The notes: generated from the letters alone by a model not told the origin. Counted from the first letter of the stretch, positions 19,829-28,192 are shown. The stretch is DNA of 64,000 nucleotides from Nonomuraea lactucae (GCF_003313395.1 NZ_QNFZ01000048.1:18027-82026), one strand, 5' to 3'. Numbers and translations are program-made.

Positions 19829-21321
19829 GCGATCGCGTCCTGGCCGGATCCGGCGGCATCGTACTGGTCGTAGTAGTGGCGCAACCTCGTCGAGATGCGT
19901 GGGTTGTGCCGTGCCGTGGCCAGGATCTCCGGTGGTGGGGTGAACACGGGGTGGAGGGAGTCCGCGAAGAAAGTGAGTTCGCGGTACATGTTGTGCTCGA
20001 TCTGGGTCGGCCAGTCGACGGGCAGATGCCAGTTCGACTCGTATCCGACCGCCAGGGTGTGCGTGACGGTGGTGCGGACGATCTCGTGGCGCTCCATGGA
20101 CTGGATCGGCGCGCGCACCGGTGAGAAGAGGCCGAGGTCGAGCTGAGCCGCGTCGCCGAGGATGCGGCGCGCCAGCTCAGGGGCGAGCAGCGGCGAGAGG
20201 GTGAGCCCGTCGCGATACGTCCCGGTCAGTATCCACAGGCCGTCGGGACCGGCCTGTCCGATGAGCGGATAACCGTCCAGAGACACCGGCCGGTTGCCGA
20301 CATGCGTGCGAGTGACGGGACTGTGCCACAGCCCACGATGCACTTGACGCACGGCGCAGTCCAACAGGAAGTGAACGTCCCTGACCACGGGGTGCGCGAC
20401 CGGGTCGGCCGAGATGATGTTGGTGGCGCCCACGTACACCTGTCCGGGGCCGCGCGGTACGACATGCAGACCGCAGGCGAACGCCCGGTTGGGTGTGCGG
20501 ATCACACTGCGCGGGACCCGGCCTCCCGCGGGCGTCGTGTCCAGGAGGACCGAGACGCCGTATCCGGAGACCAGGGGCGGCACGGTCCTGGCGAGATCGG
20601 GAATGCCGTCCAACAGGAGCTGGGTACGCGCTCCCGCGGCCACGATGACCGTACGACCGCTCAACCGGTCGCCGGAGGCGAGAACGACGCCGTCCATACG
20701 GTCGTGATCGACGATCAGCTCCACGGCCTCGTCGGTGACGAGCCGGCCGCCCCGCCCGATGAACGCCTGCCGCAGTCGGTCCAGGAGGAGAGCCGAGTTC
20801 ACGGCATGCTCGCCGGGTATGTGCAGCGCCTTCAGCGGCCTGGCCAAGGCATCGGGTTCGATCCAGTCGATCTGTGACGGGTCGACATCCTCGTACTTCT
20901 CGCCGTACTCGGCCAGCGCCTGCCGGATCGCCGCGTAGTTGTCGGAATCGACGCCAGGTGCGCCGATCGCGTTCAAGAGCACGAACGTGCCGTCGGCCGT
21001 GATCAGGCTTTCGGCCCCGGGCTCCCCCGCGTCGGCGTCGAGCTCGGCCAGCCAGGCGTCCCACCGGTTCCGCGCCTCGAACCCGAGATCCAGCTTGGCG
21101 CGTCCAGATCGTCCGTGCAGCAGCGTGGTCGTGACCTCACCGAAGCAACCGATCATCGCGCCCGCGGCTGCGGAGGCGGACCAGGGACGATGCTCCTGGC
21201 CCACCAGAGCGACAGCGACGCCGTGGCGTGCCAACGTGAGGGCCAGGGAAATCCCGAGTACGCCATTGCCGACGACGACGGCGTCAAACGATTCGGCAGT
21301 GCCCGAATTGGTGCTGGTCAT
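19825..21321 (-). CDS. FAD-dependent DAO-family oxidoreductase
   Basis: A 498-aa flavoprotein of the D-amino-acid/glycine oxidase superfamily. The dinucleotide-binding motif is VVVGNGVLGISLALTLARHG near the N-terminus, and a C-terminal GNRPVSLDGYPLIG segment resembles the second FAD contact of these enzymes. It likely oxidises a C-N bond of an amine or amino acid to an imine. The RidA-type protein two genes upstream would hydrolyse such an imine. ATG 21321 has GGTAGGAG upstream. The stop overlaps the BtrH-like start. The substrate is unknown; dehydrogenation of a sugar-linked amine is also possible. Confidence 0.84.
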   Translation of the reverse strand: MTSTNSGTAESFDAVVVGNGVLGISLALTLARHGVAVALVGQEHRPWSASAAAGAMIGCFGEVTTTLLHGRSGRAKLDLGFEARNRWDAWLAELDADAGEPGAESLITADGTFVLLNAIGAPGVDSDNYAAIRQALAEYGEKYEDVDPSQIDWIEPDALARPLKALHIPGEHAVNSALLLDRLRQAFIGRGGRLVTDEAVELIVDHDRMDGVVLASGDRLSGRTVIVAAGARTQLLLDGIPDLARTVPPLVSGYGVSVLLDTTPAGGRVPRSVIRTPNRAFACGLHVVPRGPGQVYVGATNIISADPVAHPVVRDVHFLLDCAVRQVHRGLWHSPVTRTHVGNRPVSLDGYPLIGQAGPDGLWILTGTYRDGLTLSPLLAPELARRILGDAAQLDLGLFSPVRAPIQSMERHEIVRTTVTHTLAVGYESNWHLPVDWPTQIEHNMYRELTFFADSLHPVFTPPPEILATARHNPRISTRLRHYYDQYDAAGSGQDAIA

Positions 21322-21442
21322 GAACTCCTACCTTGATGCGAGGCCCTGATGCGGACCGAGAAAGCCGACATGACCGGTTTCCGGGTGCCGGAGGGATACG
21401 AAAACCGCCTCGCGGCCGGGGGCGGAACGTCACGCCTTCGCC

Positions 21443-21694
21443 TCAGGAGCAAGCCACATCGTCAGGGAACTTCTCGGAGAGATAGCCGTACAGGGCACGG
21501 ACCGATGTGAATCTGCGCAGGTCTGAACGTTCGGGATCAATGCTGACGCCGTGCCGCTCTTCCAGCAGGTGCTGAATCCAGACGAGCGCGAGGGAGTCCA
21601 CGACGATGGGAGCATCGAAGGCCAACCCCTCGGGGTCACCAAGACTGAGGCATTCGGCCACGATCGCTCGCACTTCGTCAAGAGTGACTGACAC
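21443..21694 (-). CDS. Acyl carrier protein
   Basis: An 83-aa free-standing carrier protein. The phosphopantetheine attachment serine is in VVDSLALVWIQHLLEE, followed by the typical helix III with HGVSIDPE. The TTG at 21697 is a possible start, but the GTG at 21694 has better spacing from GAAAGGTAG. No ketosynthase or condensation domain exists in the window, so this is not a PKS or NRPS line. Instead it probably carries the acyl group activated by the AMP ligase for transfer by the BtrH-like protein, as in butirosin. It lies 22 bp downstream of RidA and about 120 bp upstream of the FAD enzyme. Confidence 0.87.
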   Translation of the reverse strand: MSVTLDEVRAIVAECLSLGDPEGLAFDAPIVVDSLALVWIQHLLEERHGVSIDPERSDLRRFTSVRALYGYLSEKFPDDVACS

Positions 21695-21716
21695 CAAGAG
21701 CTACCTTTCTGACGCG

Positions 21717-22115
21717 TCAAGGGATCGCGGCCATGGCACTGATCTCAACGAGCTGATCGGGGTATCCCAGGCAGGCAACCCCCAGCAGGGTCGAGGCGTG
21801 CGGCGGTGAGGCGAACCCGGAATCGCACGCGATGCCCCATGCCCGACCAAGGTCTTCGGAGGTGCTCGCGACGACGTAGACCGTGCTGGACAACACCTGG
21901 CTCAGGTCACTGCCGACCGCGCGCAGCGCCGTGCGCAGATTGGTCAGTGCCTGTCGCGTCTGAGCCACGAGATCGCCCGCACCGACAAGGCCGCCGCCAC
22001 CGTCCAAAGGAACGGCGCCGGCCATGAATGCCAGGTGATGGCTCGGCTCCACGACAACCGCGTGCGCGTAGCCCGGAGGCGGGAACAGACCTGCGACGGT
22101 CGGCCGGTGGATCAT
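21717..22115 (-). CDS. RidA/YjgF-family protein (imine deaminase-like)
   Basis: A 132-aa RidA-family protein, a trimeric beta-alpha fold that hydrolyses reactive enamines/imines in many pathways. Typical features include HLAFMAGAVPLDGGGGLVG, the helix QTRQALTNLRTALRAVGSDL, VYVVAS and the C-terminal LVEISAMAAIP. The catalytic Arg and Glu normally present near positions 105 and 120 are not both obvious: the region reads ASTLLGVACLGYPDQLVEI, lacking the usual R before the hydrophobic strand, so it may bind rather than deaminate. The ATG at 22115 has TAGGAG upstream; a GTG at 22118 is too close to it. It is the first gene of the operon. Confidence 0.83.
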   Translation of the reverse strand: MIHRPTVAGLFPPPGYAHAVVVEPSHHLAFMAGAVPLDGGGGLVGAGDLVAQTRQALTNLRTALRAVGSDLSQVLSSTVYVVASTSEDLGRAWGIACDSGFASPPHASTLLGVACLGYPDQLVEISAMAAIP

Positions 22116-22200
22116 CACACTCTCCTACTGGGTGCCACCAATCAGTATCACTTTCAGTAATTAATCGGATACTCTTAGTAGTCACCAAGAGCCTGCCCAA
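22116..22200 (-). promoter_or_regulatory. Probable promoter/operator of the biosynthetic operon
   Basis: An AT-rich pocket in otherwise GC-rich DNA directly upstream of RidA. It contains an inverted repeat AGTATC (22144-22149) ... GATACT (22168-22173) with a TAATTA core between the arms. This is the only sizeable non-coding stretch upstream of the operon, so the main promoter is expected here. No sigma consensus is clear enough to name. Confidence 0.45.
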
Positions 22201-22278
22201 TCCGACAGCCCCATCTACCGCTGGAGTTACAACAGGGCCAAGCGCAAGGCCGTAGGCAGCTGCCGCCAGAAAGACGAA

Positions 22279-22311
22279 AACGCCCCGGAGCGATGATCGC
22301 TTCGGGGCGTT
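22279..22311 (-). terminator. Hairpin terminator downstream of the tRNA trio
   Basis: A long near-perfect stem, AACGCCCCG with CGGGGCGTT continued by AGCGAT/ATCGCT, about 15 base pairs with one wobble. It lies 16 bp past tRNA-Phe on the same strand, so it most likely ends the Glu-Asp-Phe transcript and insulates the biosynthetic operon beyond it. Confidence 0.75.
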
Positions 22312-22326
22312 CTGGCTGTTCAAGTG

Positions 22327-22403
22327 TGGTGGTCAGGGGCAGGGTCGAACTGCCGACCTTCCGCTTTTCAGGCGGACGCTCGTACCAACTGAGCTACCTG
22401 ACC
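22327..22403 (-). tRNA. tRNA-Phe (GAA)
   Basis: The minus-strand cloverleaf has acceptor arms GGTCAGG/CCTGACC and anticodon stem TCCGC/GCGGA enclosing loop CTGAAAA, giving anticodon GAA. A 3' CCA is encoded (22327-22329). It is the third of three co-oriented tRNA genes. Confidence 0.95.
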
Positions 22404-22408
22404 CGGAG

Positions 22409-22483
22409 CGGTCCTGACGGGACTTGAACCCGCGACCTCCACCTTGACAGGGTGGCGAGCACTCCAAACTGCTCTACAGGACC
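22409..22483 (-). tRNA. tRNA-Asp (GTC)
   Basis: Acceptor arms GGTCCTG/CAGGACC, anticodon stem CCACC/GGTGG with loop CTGTCAA, anticodon GTC, discriminator G. No CCA is encoded. It is the middle gene of the Glu-Asp-Phe trio. Confidence 0.95.
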
Positions 22484-22579
22484 TTGCTTTGTTTTGCCGC
22501 GCTTTGCGACCCGCTTAGCTTACCAGGCTTTCGGTGGTCTTCGACCGGCCGTTTTCCCGGTGCGCCAGGCGCTTCGCGG

Positions 22580-22652
22580 TGCCCCCAACGGGATTCGAAC
22601 CCGTGCCGCCGCCTTGAAAGGGCGGTGTCCTAGGCCGCTAGACGATGGGGGC
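22580..22652 (-). tRNA. tRNA-Glu (TTC)
   Basis: Acceptor arms GCCCCCA/TGGGGGC, anticodon stem CCGCC/GGCGG with loop CTTTCAA, anticodon TTC. No CCA is encoded. Its first base coincides with the last base of the stop codon of the upstream phosphoesterase gene. Confidence 0.95.
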
Positions 22653-24211
22653 TAGGATTCCCTGTCGCCTTCCGTCGGAGACCTCTGAAGCATAGGGGAC
22701 GATCGCCCCTGATGCCAAAGTGGCGGGCCGGCGGCCGGCTTCGGGGTGGTGCTGACGGAGCCTGTCGGGGACGGGGGCGTCGTCGGCACCGGGGCAATCA
22801 TACGTCCAGGCTCGTCCTCGACGTGACGCTGGACGTACACCGACTGCTCCCCGAGGCCGCCGAGCGTGATGTCGTCCCAGGCCTGGAGGCGTCTGGTCTC
22901 CCTGTCGAAGTAGAGGACCGAGGCCTGTACGGGGGTGGGCTGGGCGTGTTCGAGGGCACGCAGGCCGGCGCCGCCGGTGGAGCCCTGGACCAGGACGCGG
23001 GTGCCGGTGGGCAGCAGGGTGGTGGAGCGTTCGTGGGCGTGGCCGGCGAGCACCAGGGGGGTGGCGCCGGAGAAGCCGCGGGCGATGATGTCGTCGTGGA
23101 CGGCCACCAGGTCCGCCTGACCGAGCTTGCCGAGGTGGGAGCGGCCGTACTGTTCGAGGTTGGCCGGGTCCGCGTCGACGGCGACCGACTTGTCGGGGGT
23201 GAAGCGCGGGTCGCCGAGGCCGTAGATGTTCAGGCCCTCCACGTTCTGGGCCTCGTCGTCCAGGACGACGGCGTTCCGGTGCCGGGCCACGGCCTTCTGG
23301 GTGATCACCGAGTCGTGGTTGCCCCGGACGAACACGTACGGCACGCCGAGGCGGCCGATCTCGTCGACGAACTTGTTCTCGGCCTTGCTGCCGTGGTCGG
23401 TGATGTCGCCGGTGTCGACGATCAGGTCGACGGCGAACTGGTCCTTCAGGGAGTGGATGACGTTCCAGGCGATCGGGTTGATGTGGATGTCCGAGACGTG
23501 CAGGACACGGATCGAGCGCGGGTCGGCGTCGTACACGGGCAGCGTCGAGACCGCGTCGTACAGCTTCGAGACGTTCGTCACGAGCTTGGTGAGCTGCGAC
23601 CGGTACGACTCGAACTTCGTCACGATCGACTCGGCGCTGCCGACGAGGGACGGCGCTGCGGCGACCAGGCCCGAGTAGCGCGGTTCGACCAGCGAGCCGG
23701 GCCGGAACGTGAGGGCGGCGAGCCCGGCCGTGGCGGCGAGCGTGACCGAGGCCGCCAGCAGGCCCGCCAGCGCGACGCGCGGCCGCCTGAAGACCATCAG
23801 GACGGCGAGCAGGGCGCCCGCCCCCGCGCACAGGAGCGAGCGGACGACCAGCGCGCGCACCCCGTCCAGCAGGTCACGCTCGATGAGCTCCGGAAGGCGG
23901 TCGGCCAGGCGGGGGTCCTCGATCAGCGCCTTGGCGCGCTCCTGGTCGATGTTCTCGAGCGTGATGCGCAGCCGCAGCGGAGCGTCGTGGGTGTGGAACG
24001 TGAGCGTCCCCAGCGGGCTGGCGTCGACGACGGTCTCGCCACCCCAGGCGGGACGGAGGGACATGCCGGTCTCCACGGGCCCGACCTGGGCCGTGACCGT
24101 GCCGCTGAGGAAGATCCCCAGCCAGGCGCCGACGGCCGCGACCGCGAGCACGGCGAGGAACCTGGACACGCGTGACCGGGCGACCCTGTTCAACCTGACA
24201 ACGAACTTCAT
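22652..24211 (-). CDS. Membrane-anchored metallophosphoesterase
   Basis: A 519-aa calcineurin-like phosphoesterase. The catalytic domain (about 235-420) has HVSDIHIN, DTGDITDHGS, VRGNHDS and a late GHAHERS, the dimetal-binding series. Three hydrophobic segments precede it (about 12-35, 115-135 and 142-165), so the enzyme is tethered to the membrane, probably with the catalytic domain outside. The last ~50 residues are Pro/Ser/Thr-rich. Substrate is unknown. The stop codon abuts tRNA-Glu, so transcription may run into the tRNAs. Confidence 0.87.
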   Translation of the reverse strand: MKFVVRLNRVARSRVSRFLAVLAVAAVGAWLGIFLSGTVTAQVGPVETGMSLRPAWGGETVVDASPLGTLTFHTHDAPLRLRITLENIDQERAKALIEDPRLADRLPELIERDLLDGVRALVVRSLLCAGAGALLAVLMVFRRPRVALAGLLAASVTLAATAGLAALTFRPGSLVEPRYSGLVAAAPSLVGSAESIVTKFESYRSQLTKLVTNVSKLYDAVSTLPVYDADPRSIRVLHVSDIHINPIAWNVIHSLKDQFAVDLIVDTGDITDHGSKAENKFVDEIGRLGVPYVFVRGNHDSVITQKAVARHRNAVVLDDEAQNVEGLNIYGLGDPRFTPDKSVAVDADPANLEQYGRSHLGKLGQADLVAVHDDIIARGFSGATPLVLAGHAHERSTTLLPTGTRVLVQGSTGGAGLRALEHAQPTPVQASVLYFDRETRRLQAWDDITLGGLGEQSVYVQRHVEDEPGRMIAPVPTTPPSPTGSVSTTPKPAAGPPLWHQGRSSPMLQRSPTEGDRES

Positions 24212-24244
24212 GAGGTTTCTGGCTCACCTGACAAGCGGGGCAGA

Positions 24245-24595
24245 ATGGCAACTGTGATCGACGTATCGCGGGAGAAGTTCGAGGAGCTCGTGGCCGAGGC
24301 ACTGGACACGATCCCTCCCGAGCTGATCCGGGTGATGAGCAACGTGGTCGTCACGGTGGTCGACGACCCGCCCGAACCCGATCTCCTGGGTCTCTACACA
24401 GGTGTCCCCCTTACCGAGCGCGGCGACTGGTACTCCGGAGTTCTGCCCGACCGCATCGAGATCTACCGCAATCCCATCTGCCAAGTGTGCGACACCGAGG
24501 AGGACGTGATCGACGAGGTGCGGATCACGGTGGTCCACGAGGTCGGGCACCACTTCGGGATCGACGACGCGAGGCTGCACGAGCTGGGCTGGTGA
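24245..24595 (+). CDS. Small zincin-like metallopeptidase family protein
   Basis: A 116-aa protein with HEVGHHFGIDD near the C-terminus, the HExxH zinc motif of the minimal zincin family (PF06262 type) common in actinomycetes. An N-terminal region FEELVAEALDTIPPEL and GLYTGVPLTER also match that family. No signal peptide is seen; it is likely cytoplasmic. It is divergent from the phosphoesterase with only 33 bp between starts. Confidence 0.88.
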   Translation: MATVIDVSREKFEELVAEALDTIPPELIRVMSNVVVTVVDDPPEPDLLGLYTGVPLTERGDWYSGVLPDRIEIYRNPICQVCDTEEDVIDEVRITVVHEVGHHFGIDDARLHELGW

Positions 24596-24695
24596 CCAGG
24601 CGCATCGGGTTGGCCGCTTTGGGTTGCGGGCGGCCCGGTGATCAGGCACCTTAGGTGACATACTGAACACGCTCAGTCAGGCACAGCGGAGTCCA

Positions 24696-25988
24696 ATGGG
24701 GGCCATGCGGACGCGACGGCTGCCGGGGCGGCATCGCCGTGCTGGACACCATCACGCCACCTACGGCGAGGTCATCGCCATCAGCGAGTTCCGCGCGCTC
24801 TGGTACGGCCAGGGCCTGTCGCTGCTGGGCGACCAGCTGGCCCAGGTGGCGCTGGCCGTGCTGGTCTACGAGCGCACCGGCTCGCCGCTCGCGACCGCCG
24901 CCGTCTACGCGCTGACCTACCTGCCGTCCATCGTCGGGGGCCCGCTGCTCGCCGGCCTCGCCGACCGGTTCGCCCGCAGGGGCGTCATGCTGACCTGCGA
25001 CCTGATCCGCGCCGCGCTGGTCTCCGCGATGGCGCTGCCGGGCATGCCGTTCTCTGTGCTGTGCGGGCTGGTGTTCCTGGTGGTGCTGCTCAGCGCGCCG
25101 TTCTCGGCGGCCCGGGCGGCGCTGCTGCCCGAGGTGCTGGAGGGTGACCGCTATGTCGTGGGCTCGGCCTTGCAGAACATGACGAACCAGGCCGTCCAGA
25201 TGCTCGGCTTCGCCGCGGGGGGCGCGGTGATCGCCACCATGGGCCCCTACCGTGCGCTGGCGCTCGACGCGGCGACGTTCCTGGGGTCGGCGCTGATCCT
25301 GGTCACGGGTGTACGGCGGCGCCCGGCGGCCGGCGGCGACGGGGCCAGGCCGTCCATGTGGAAGATGACCAGGGCGGGCACCCGGCTGGTCTTCGGTGAC
25401 CGGAAGCTCCGCACGCTCGTGCTCTTCGCGTGGCTGTGCGGGTTCTACATCCTGCCCGAGGGCCTGGCCGCGCCGTACGCCAAGGAGCTCTACACGGGGA
25501 CGCTGCCGGTGCCGGTGATCACCGGGCTGCTGATGGCGGCGATGCCGACGGGCACGGTGGTGGGGGCGTTCCTCTTCGGAAGGTTCGTCTCGCCGTCGAG
25601 GCGGCTGCGGATGATGGGCTGGATGGCCATGCTGAGCTGCCTGCCGCTGGTCGTGACCGCGATGCGGCCACCGCTGCCCGTGGTGCTGGCGGCCTGGGTC
25701 CTGTCGGGCATCGGGGGCGCCTACCAGCTCGCGGCCAACGCCGCGTTCGTCCAGCGGGTGCCCGCCGAGCGGCGCGGCCAGGCGTTCGGCCTGGCGCAGT
25801 CGGGGCTGATGGCCGCGCAGGGCGCGGGCATCCTGCTGGGCGGGCTGGCCGCGGAGAGACTCGGCCCCGAGCCGGTGATCGCGCTGGCCGGCGTCATGGG
25901 GGTGACGTGCGCGGCCGTGCTCGCCATGATCTGGGCCGAGTCTCGCGGTGACAGCGCGGCCCGGGCGGGCGCCCCGGCCACCACGTGA
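24696..25988 (+). CDS. MFS transporter
   Basis: A 430-aa polytopic protein beginning FRALWYGQGLSLLGDQLAQVALAVLV after a short basic N-terminus, typical of the enterobactin-exporter/DHA3-like MFS branch. The loop motif is LADRFARRGVM. ATG 24696 or 24705 could be the start. Substrate unknown. It ends immediately before the convergent PspC gene, with no intergenic base. Confidence 0.85.
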   Translation: MGAMRTRRLPGRHRRAGHHHATYGEVIAISEFRALWYGQGLSLLGDQLAQVALAVLVYERTGSPLATAAVYALTYLPSIVGGPLLAGLADRFARRGVMLTCDLIRAALVSAMALPGMPFSVLCGLVFLVVLLSAPFSAARAALLPEVLEGDRYVVGSALQNMTNQAVQMLGFAAGGAVIATMGPYRALALDAATFLGSALILVTGVRRRPAAGGDGARPSMWKMTRAGTRLVFGDRKLRTLVLFAWLCGFYILPEGLAAPYAKELYTGTLPVPVITGLLMAAMPTGTVVGAFLFGRFVSPSRRLRMMGWMAMLSCLPLVVTAMRPPLPVVLAAWVLSGIGGAYQLAANAAFVQRVPAERRGQAFGLAQSGLMAAQGAGILLGGLAAERLGPEPVIALAGVMGVTCAAVLAMIWAESRGDSAARAGAPATT

Positions 25989-26285
25989 TCACTGCTGGGG
26001 TTTCTGCTCGTCGTCCCAGACGCCGGTGGTCGTGGAGGAGGACTTGGCCTGCTGCTTGTTGATCAGGTCCTGGACGATCGAGGCGTCCCTGCCCTCCTCG
26101 GGCAGGAGCAGCCATCCGATCGCGTACACGCCGATGCCCAGCCCGCCGAACAACGTCGCGATCGCGAGCGCGATGCGGATCAGGTTCGCGTCGATGCCGA
26201 CGTACTCGCCGACGCCCGAGCAGACACCGGCGATGATCCGGCCGTTGCGGGTCCTGCGCAGCTGCTTGATGTTCTGTTCGCTCAT
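25989..26285 (-). CDS. PspC-domain envelope stress protein
   Basis: A 98-aa protein with RTRNGRIIAGVCSGVGEYVG followed by a hydrophobic segment (LIRIALAIATLFGGLGIGVY), the PspC domain, and a polar C-terminal tail. In the phage-shock family such proteins sit in the membrane and signal envelope stress. The ATG at 26285 is chosen over an upstream one because TGGAGG precedes it. Confidence 0.9.
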   Translation of the reverse strand: MSEQNIKQLRRTRNGRIIAGVCSGVGEYVGIDANLIRIALAIATLFGGLGIGVYAIGWLLLPEEGRDASIVQDLINKQQAKSSSTTTGVWDDEQKPQQ

Positions 26286-26376
26286 GCCTCCAGGCTGCCC
26301 GCGGGGGGCGCCTTCGCACATCGGGATTCCCCCTGGTAGAACCCTGGTAGCCCCTTATGCGAGGAGAGGACACCTC

Positions 26377-27531
26377 ATGGACGATCTGCTTCGCGTCGAC
26401 GACCGGCTCAGTGGTGACCAGAGGCTGATCAGGGACACGGTCACCTCGTTCGTCTCCGACCGGGTCCTGCCGTACGTGGGCGACTGGTTCGAGGAGGGCA
26501 CCTTCCCGGCGCGCGAGCTCGCGCCGGAGCTCGGCTCGCTCGGCCTGCTCGGCATGCACCTGGAGGGATACGGCTGCGCGGGCACGGACGCCACCTCGTA
26601 CGGCGTGGCCTGCCGCGAGCTGGAGGCGGGCGACTCCGGGCTGCGCTCCTTCGTGTCGGTCCAGGGGTCGCTGGCGATGTTCCCCATCTGGCGGTACGGC
26701 TCCGACGAGCAGAAGGACGAGTGGCTGCCCAGGATGGCGGCCGGCGAGGCGATCGGCTGCTTCGGTCTGACCGAGCCCGACCACGGCTCCGACCCGGCCG
26801 GCATGCGCACCTACGCCAAGCGGGACGGCGCCGACTGGGTGCTCAACGGATCCAAGATGTGGATCACCAACGGCTCGATCGCCGACGTGGCGGTGGTGTG
26901 GGCGCAGACCGACGAGGGGATCCGCGGCTTCGTCGTCCCCACGGACACGCCGGGCTTCTCCGCCCCTGAGATCCACAAGAAGCTGTCCCTGAGGGCGTCG
27001 GTCACCTCGTCCCTGTACTTCGACGACGTCCGCCTGCCCGGCTCCGCCGTGCTCCCTGGGGTCTCCGGGCTGAAAGGCCCGCTGTCGTGCCTCACGGAGG
27101 CCCGGTTCGGGATCCTCTGGGGGGTGGTGGGCGCCGCCCGCGCGTGCCTGGAGGCGGCGGTCGAGTACGCCAAGACGCGCGTGCAGTTCGGCAAGCCGAT
27201 CGGCGCGTTCCAGCTCACCCAGGAGAAGCTGGCGTGGATGTACGTCGGCACGGCTCAGGCGTCGCTGACGGCCTTCCACCTCGGCGCGCTGAAGGACGAG
27301 GGGCGGCTGGAGCCCCGGCAGGTCAGCTTCGGCAAGCTGGCGAACGTGCGGGCGGCGCTCGACATCGCCCGGCAGGCCCGCTCGATCCTCGGCGGCAACG
27401 GGATCACGCTCGAATACCCGGTGATCAGGCACATGAACAACCTGGAGAGCGTGCTCACCTACGAGGGCACGCAGGAGATCCACACGCTCGTGCTCGGCGA
27501 GGCGCTCACCGGGATCTCCGCCTATCGTTGA
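26377..27531 (+). CDS. Acyl-CoA dehydrogenase, glutaryl-CoA dehydrogenase-like
   Basis: A 384-aa flavoenzyme of the acyl-CoA dehydrogenase family. Motifs include CFGLTEPDHGSDPAGM and KMWITNG (FAD and substrate loops) and YEGTQEIHTLVLGEALTG at the C-terminus, where the Glu of YEGT is the likely catalytic base. Sequence pattern and length resemble glutaryl-CoA dehydrogenases of lysine/tryptophan degradation. The ATG at 26377 follows GAGGAGAGG. Its 3' end overlaps the convergent DauR-type regulator by 26 bp. Confidence 0.88.
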   Translation: MDDLLRVDDRLSGDQRLIRDTVTSFVSDRVLPYVGDWFEEGTFPARELAPELGSLGLLGMHLEGYGCAGTDATSYGVACRELEAGDSGLRSFVSVQGSLAMFPIWRYGSDEQKDEWLPRMAAGEAIGCFGLTEPDHGSDPAGMRTYAKRDGADWVLNGSKMWITNGSIADVAVVWAQTDEGIRGFVVPTDTPGFSAPEIHKKLSLRASVTSSLYFDDVRLPGSAVLPGVSGLKGPLSCLTEARFGILWGVVGAARACLEAAVEYAKTRVQFGKPIGAFQLTQEKLAWMYVGTAQASLTAFHLGALKDEGRLEPRQVSFGKLANVRAALDIARQARSILGGNGITLEYPVIRHMNNLESVLTYEGTQEIHTLVLGEALTGISAYR

Positions 27532-28168
27532 GCTGGTCGAGATAGTTGTAGGCGGTGACGCGTGAGACGCCGAGCCGCCGGGCGACCCGGTCGACCGAGC
27601 GCTTGACGAAGAAGGCCCCCTTCTCGTCCAGATATTTCAGGACTTCGAGCTTGTCGTCCTTGGTCATCAAGGCGACGGACTTGCCGGTCTTCTCGATCGC
27701 GGTCTCGATGAGGTTGTCGAGCACCTCCACGATGTCGGTGGCGAAGATCTCCTCGCGCTCCGGCGCCTCGTCCCCGAGCAGGTGCTCGATGTTGGCCCGC
27801 GCCGCCTGCAGCGGCGTCATGTCCACGTTGATGCAGAACGCCGCGATCACCCGGCCCTGCTCGTCACGGATGTAGACCGACGACGAGCGGAGCTCTCGGC
27901 CGTCTCCGGTGCGCCCCTTGTAGCCGAACTCGTCGTGGTCGGCCTCCTCCTCCCTGAGCATCTCCAGCCCGAGATTGGTGGAGGGTCCGCCGACCTTGCG
28001 CCCGGTCACGTGACCGTTCTCGATGGCCGCGATCGAGCTGGCCATGTCGTGCCCGGACAGGTCGTGCAGGACGACCTCGCAGTGCGGGCCGACCGCCACC
28101 GCGACCGCCTTCATCACGGGACGCAGGATCGCCTCGAGCTCGTCCAGGTTGTTGATCATCAGCCTCAT
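27506..28168 (-). CDS. DauR/YheO-type transcriptional regulator
   Basis: A 220-aa protein with a YheO-type PAS-like sensor (residues about 10-120, including GPHCEVVLHDLSGHDM and GYKGRTGDGRELRSSSVYI) and a C-terminal helix-turn-helix (SVDRVARRLGVSRVTAYNYL). Family members regulate amino-acid or small-metabolite catabolism. It is divergent from the ABC sugar operon across a 101-bp gap and convergent with the acyl-CoA dehydrogenase, so either could be its target. ATG 28159 is an alternative start. Confidence 0.87.
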   Translation of the reverse strand: MRLMINNLDELEAILRPVMKAVAVAVGPHCEVVLHDLSGHDMASSIAAIENGHVTGRKVGGPSTNLGLEMLREEEADHDEFGYKGRTGDGRELRSSSVYIRDEQGRVIAAFCINVDMTPLQAARANIEHLLGDEAPEREEIFATDIVEVLDNLIETAIEKTGKSVALMTKDDKLEVLKYLDEKGAFFVKRSVDRVARRLGVSRVTAYNYLDQLNDRRRSR

Positions 28169-28192
28169 CCCCCTGCACAGAATTTCAGTTCA

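Noticed and set aside
25894-27483. 529-codon minus-strand ORF across the acyl-CoA dehydrogenase
   Set aside because: Antisense shadow of a clear dehydrogenase and PspC gene.
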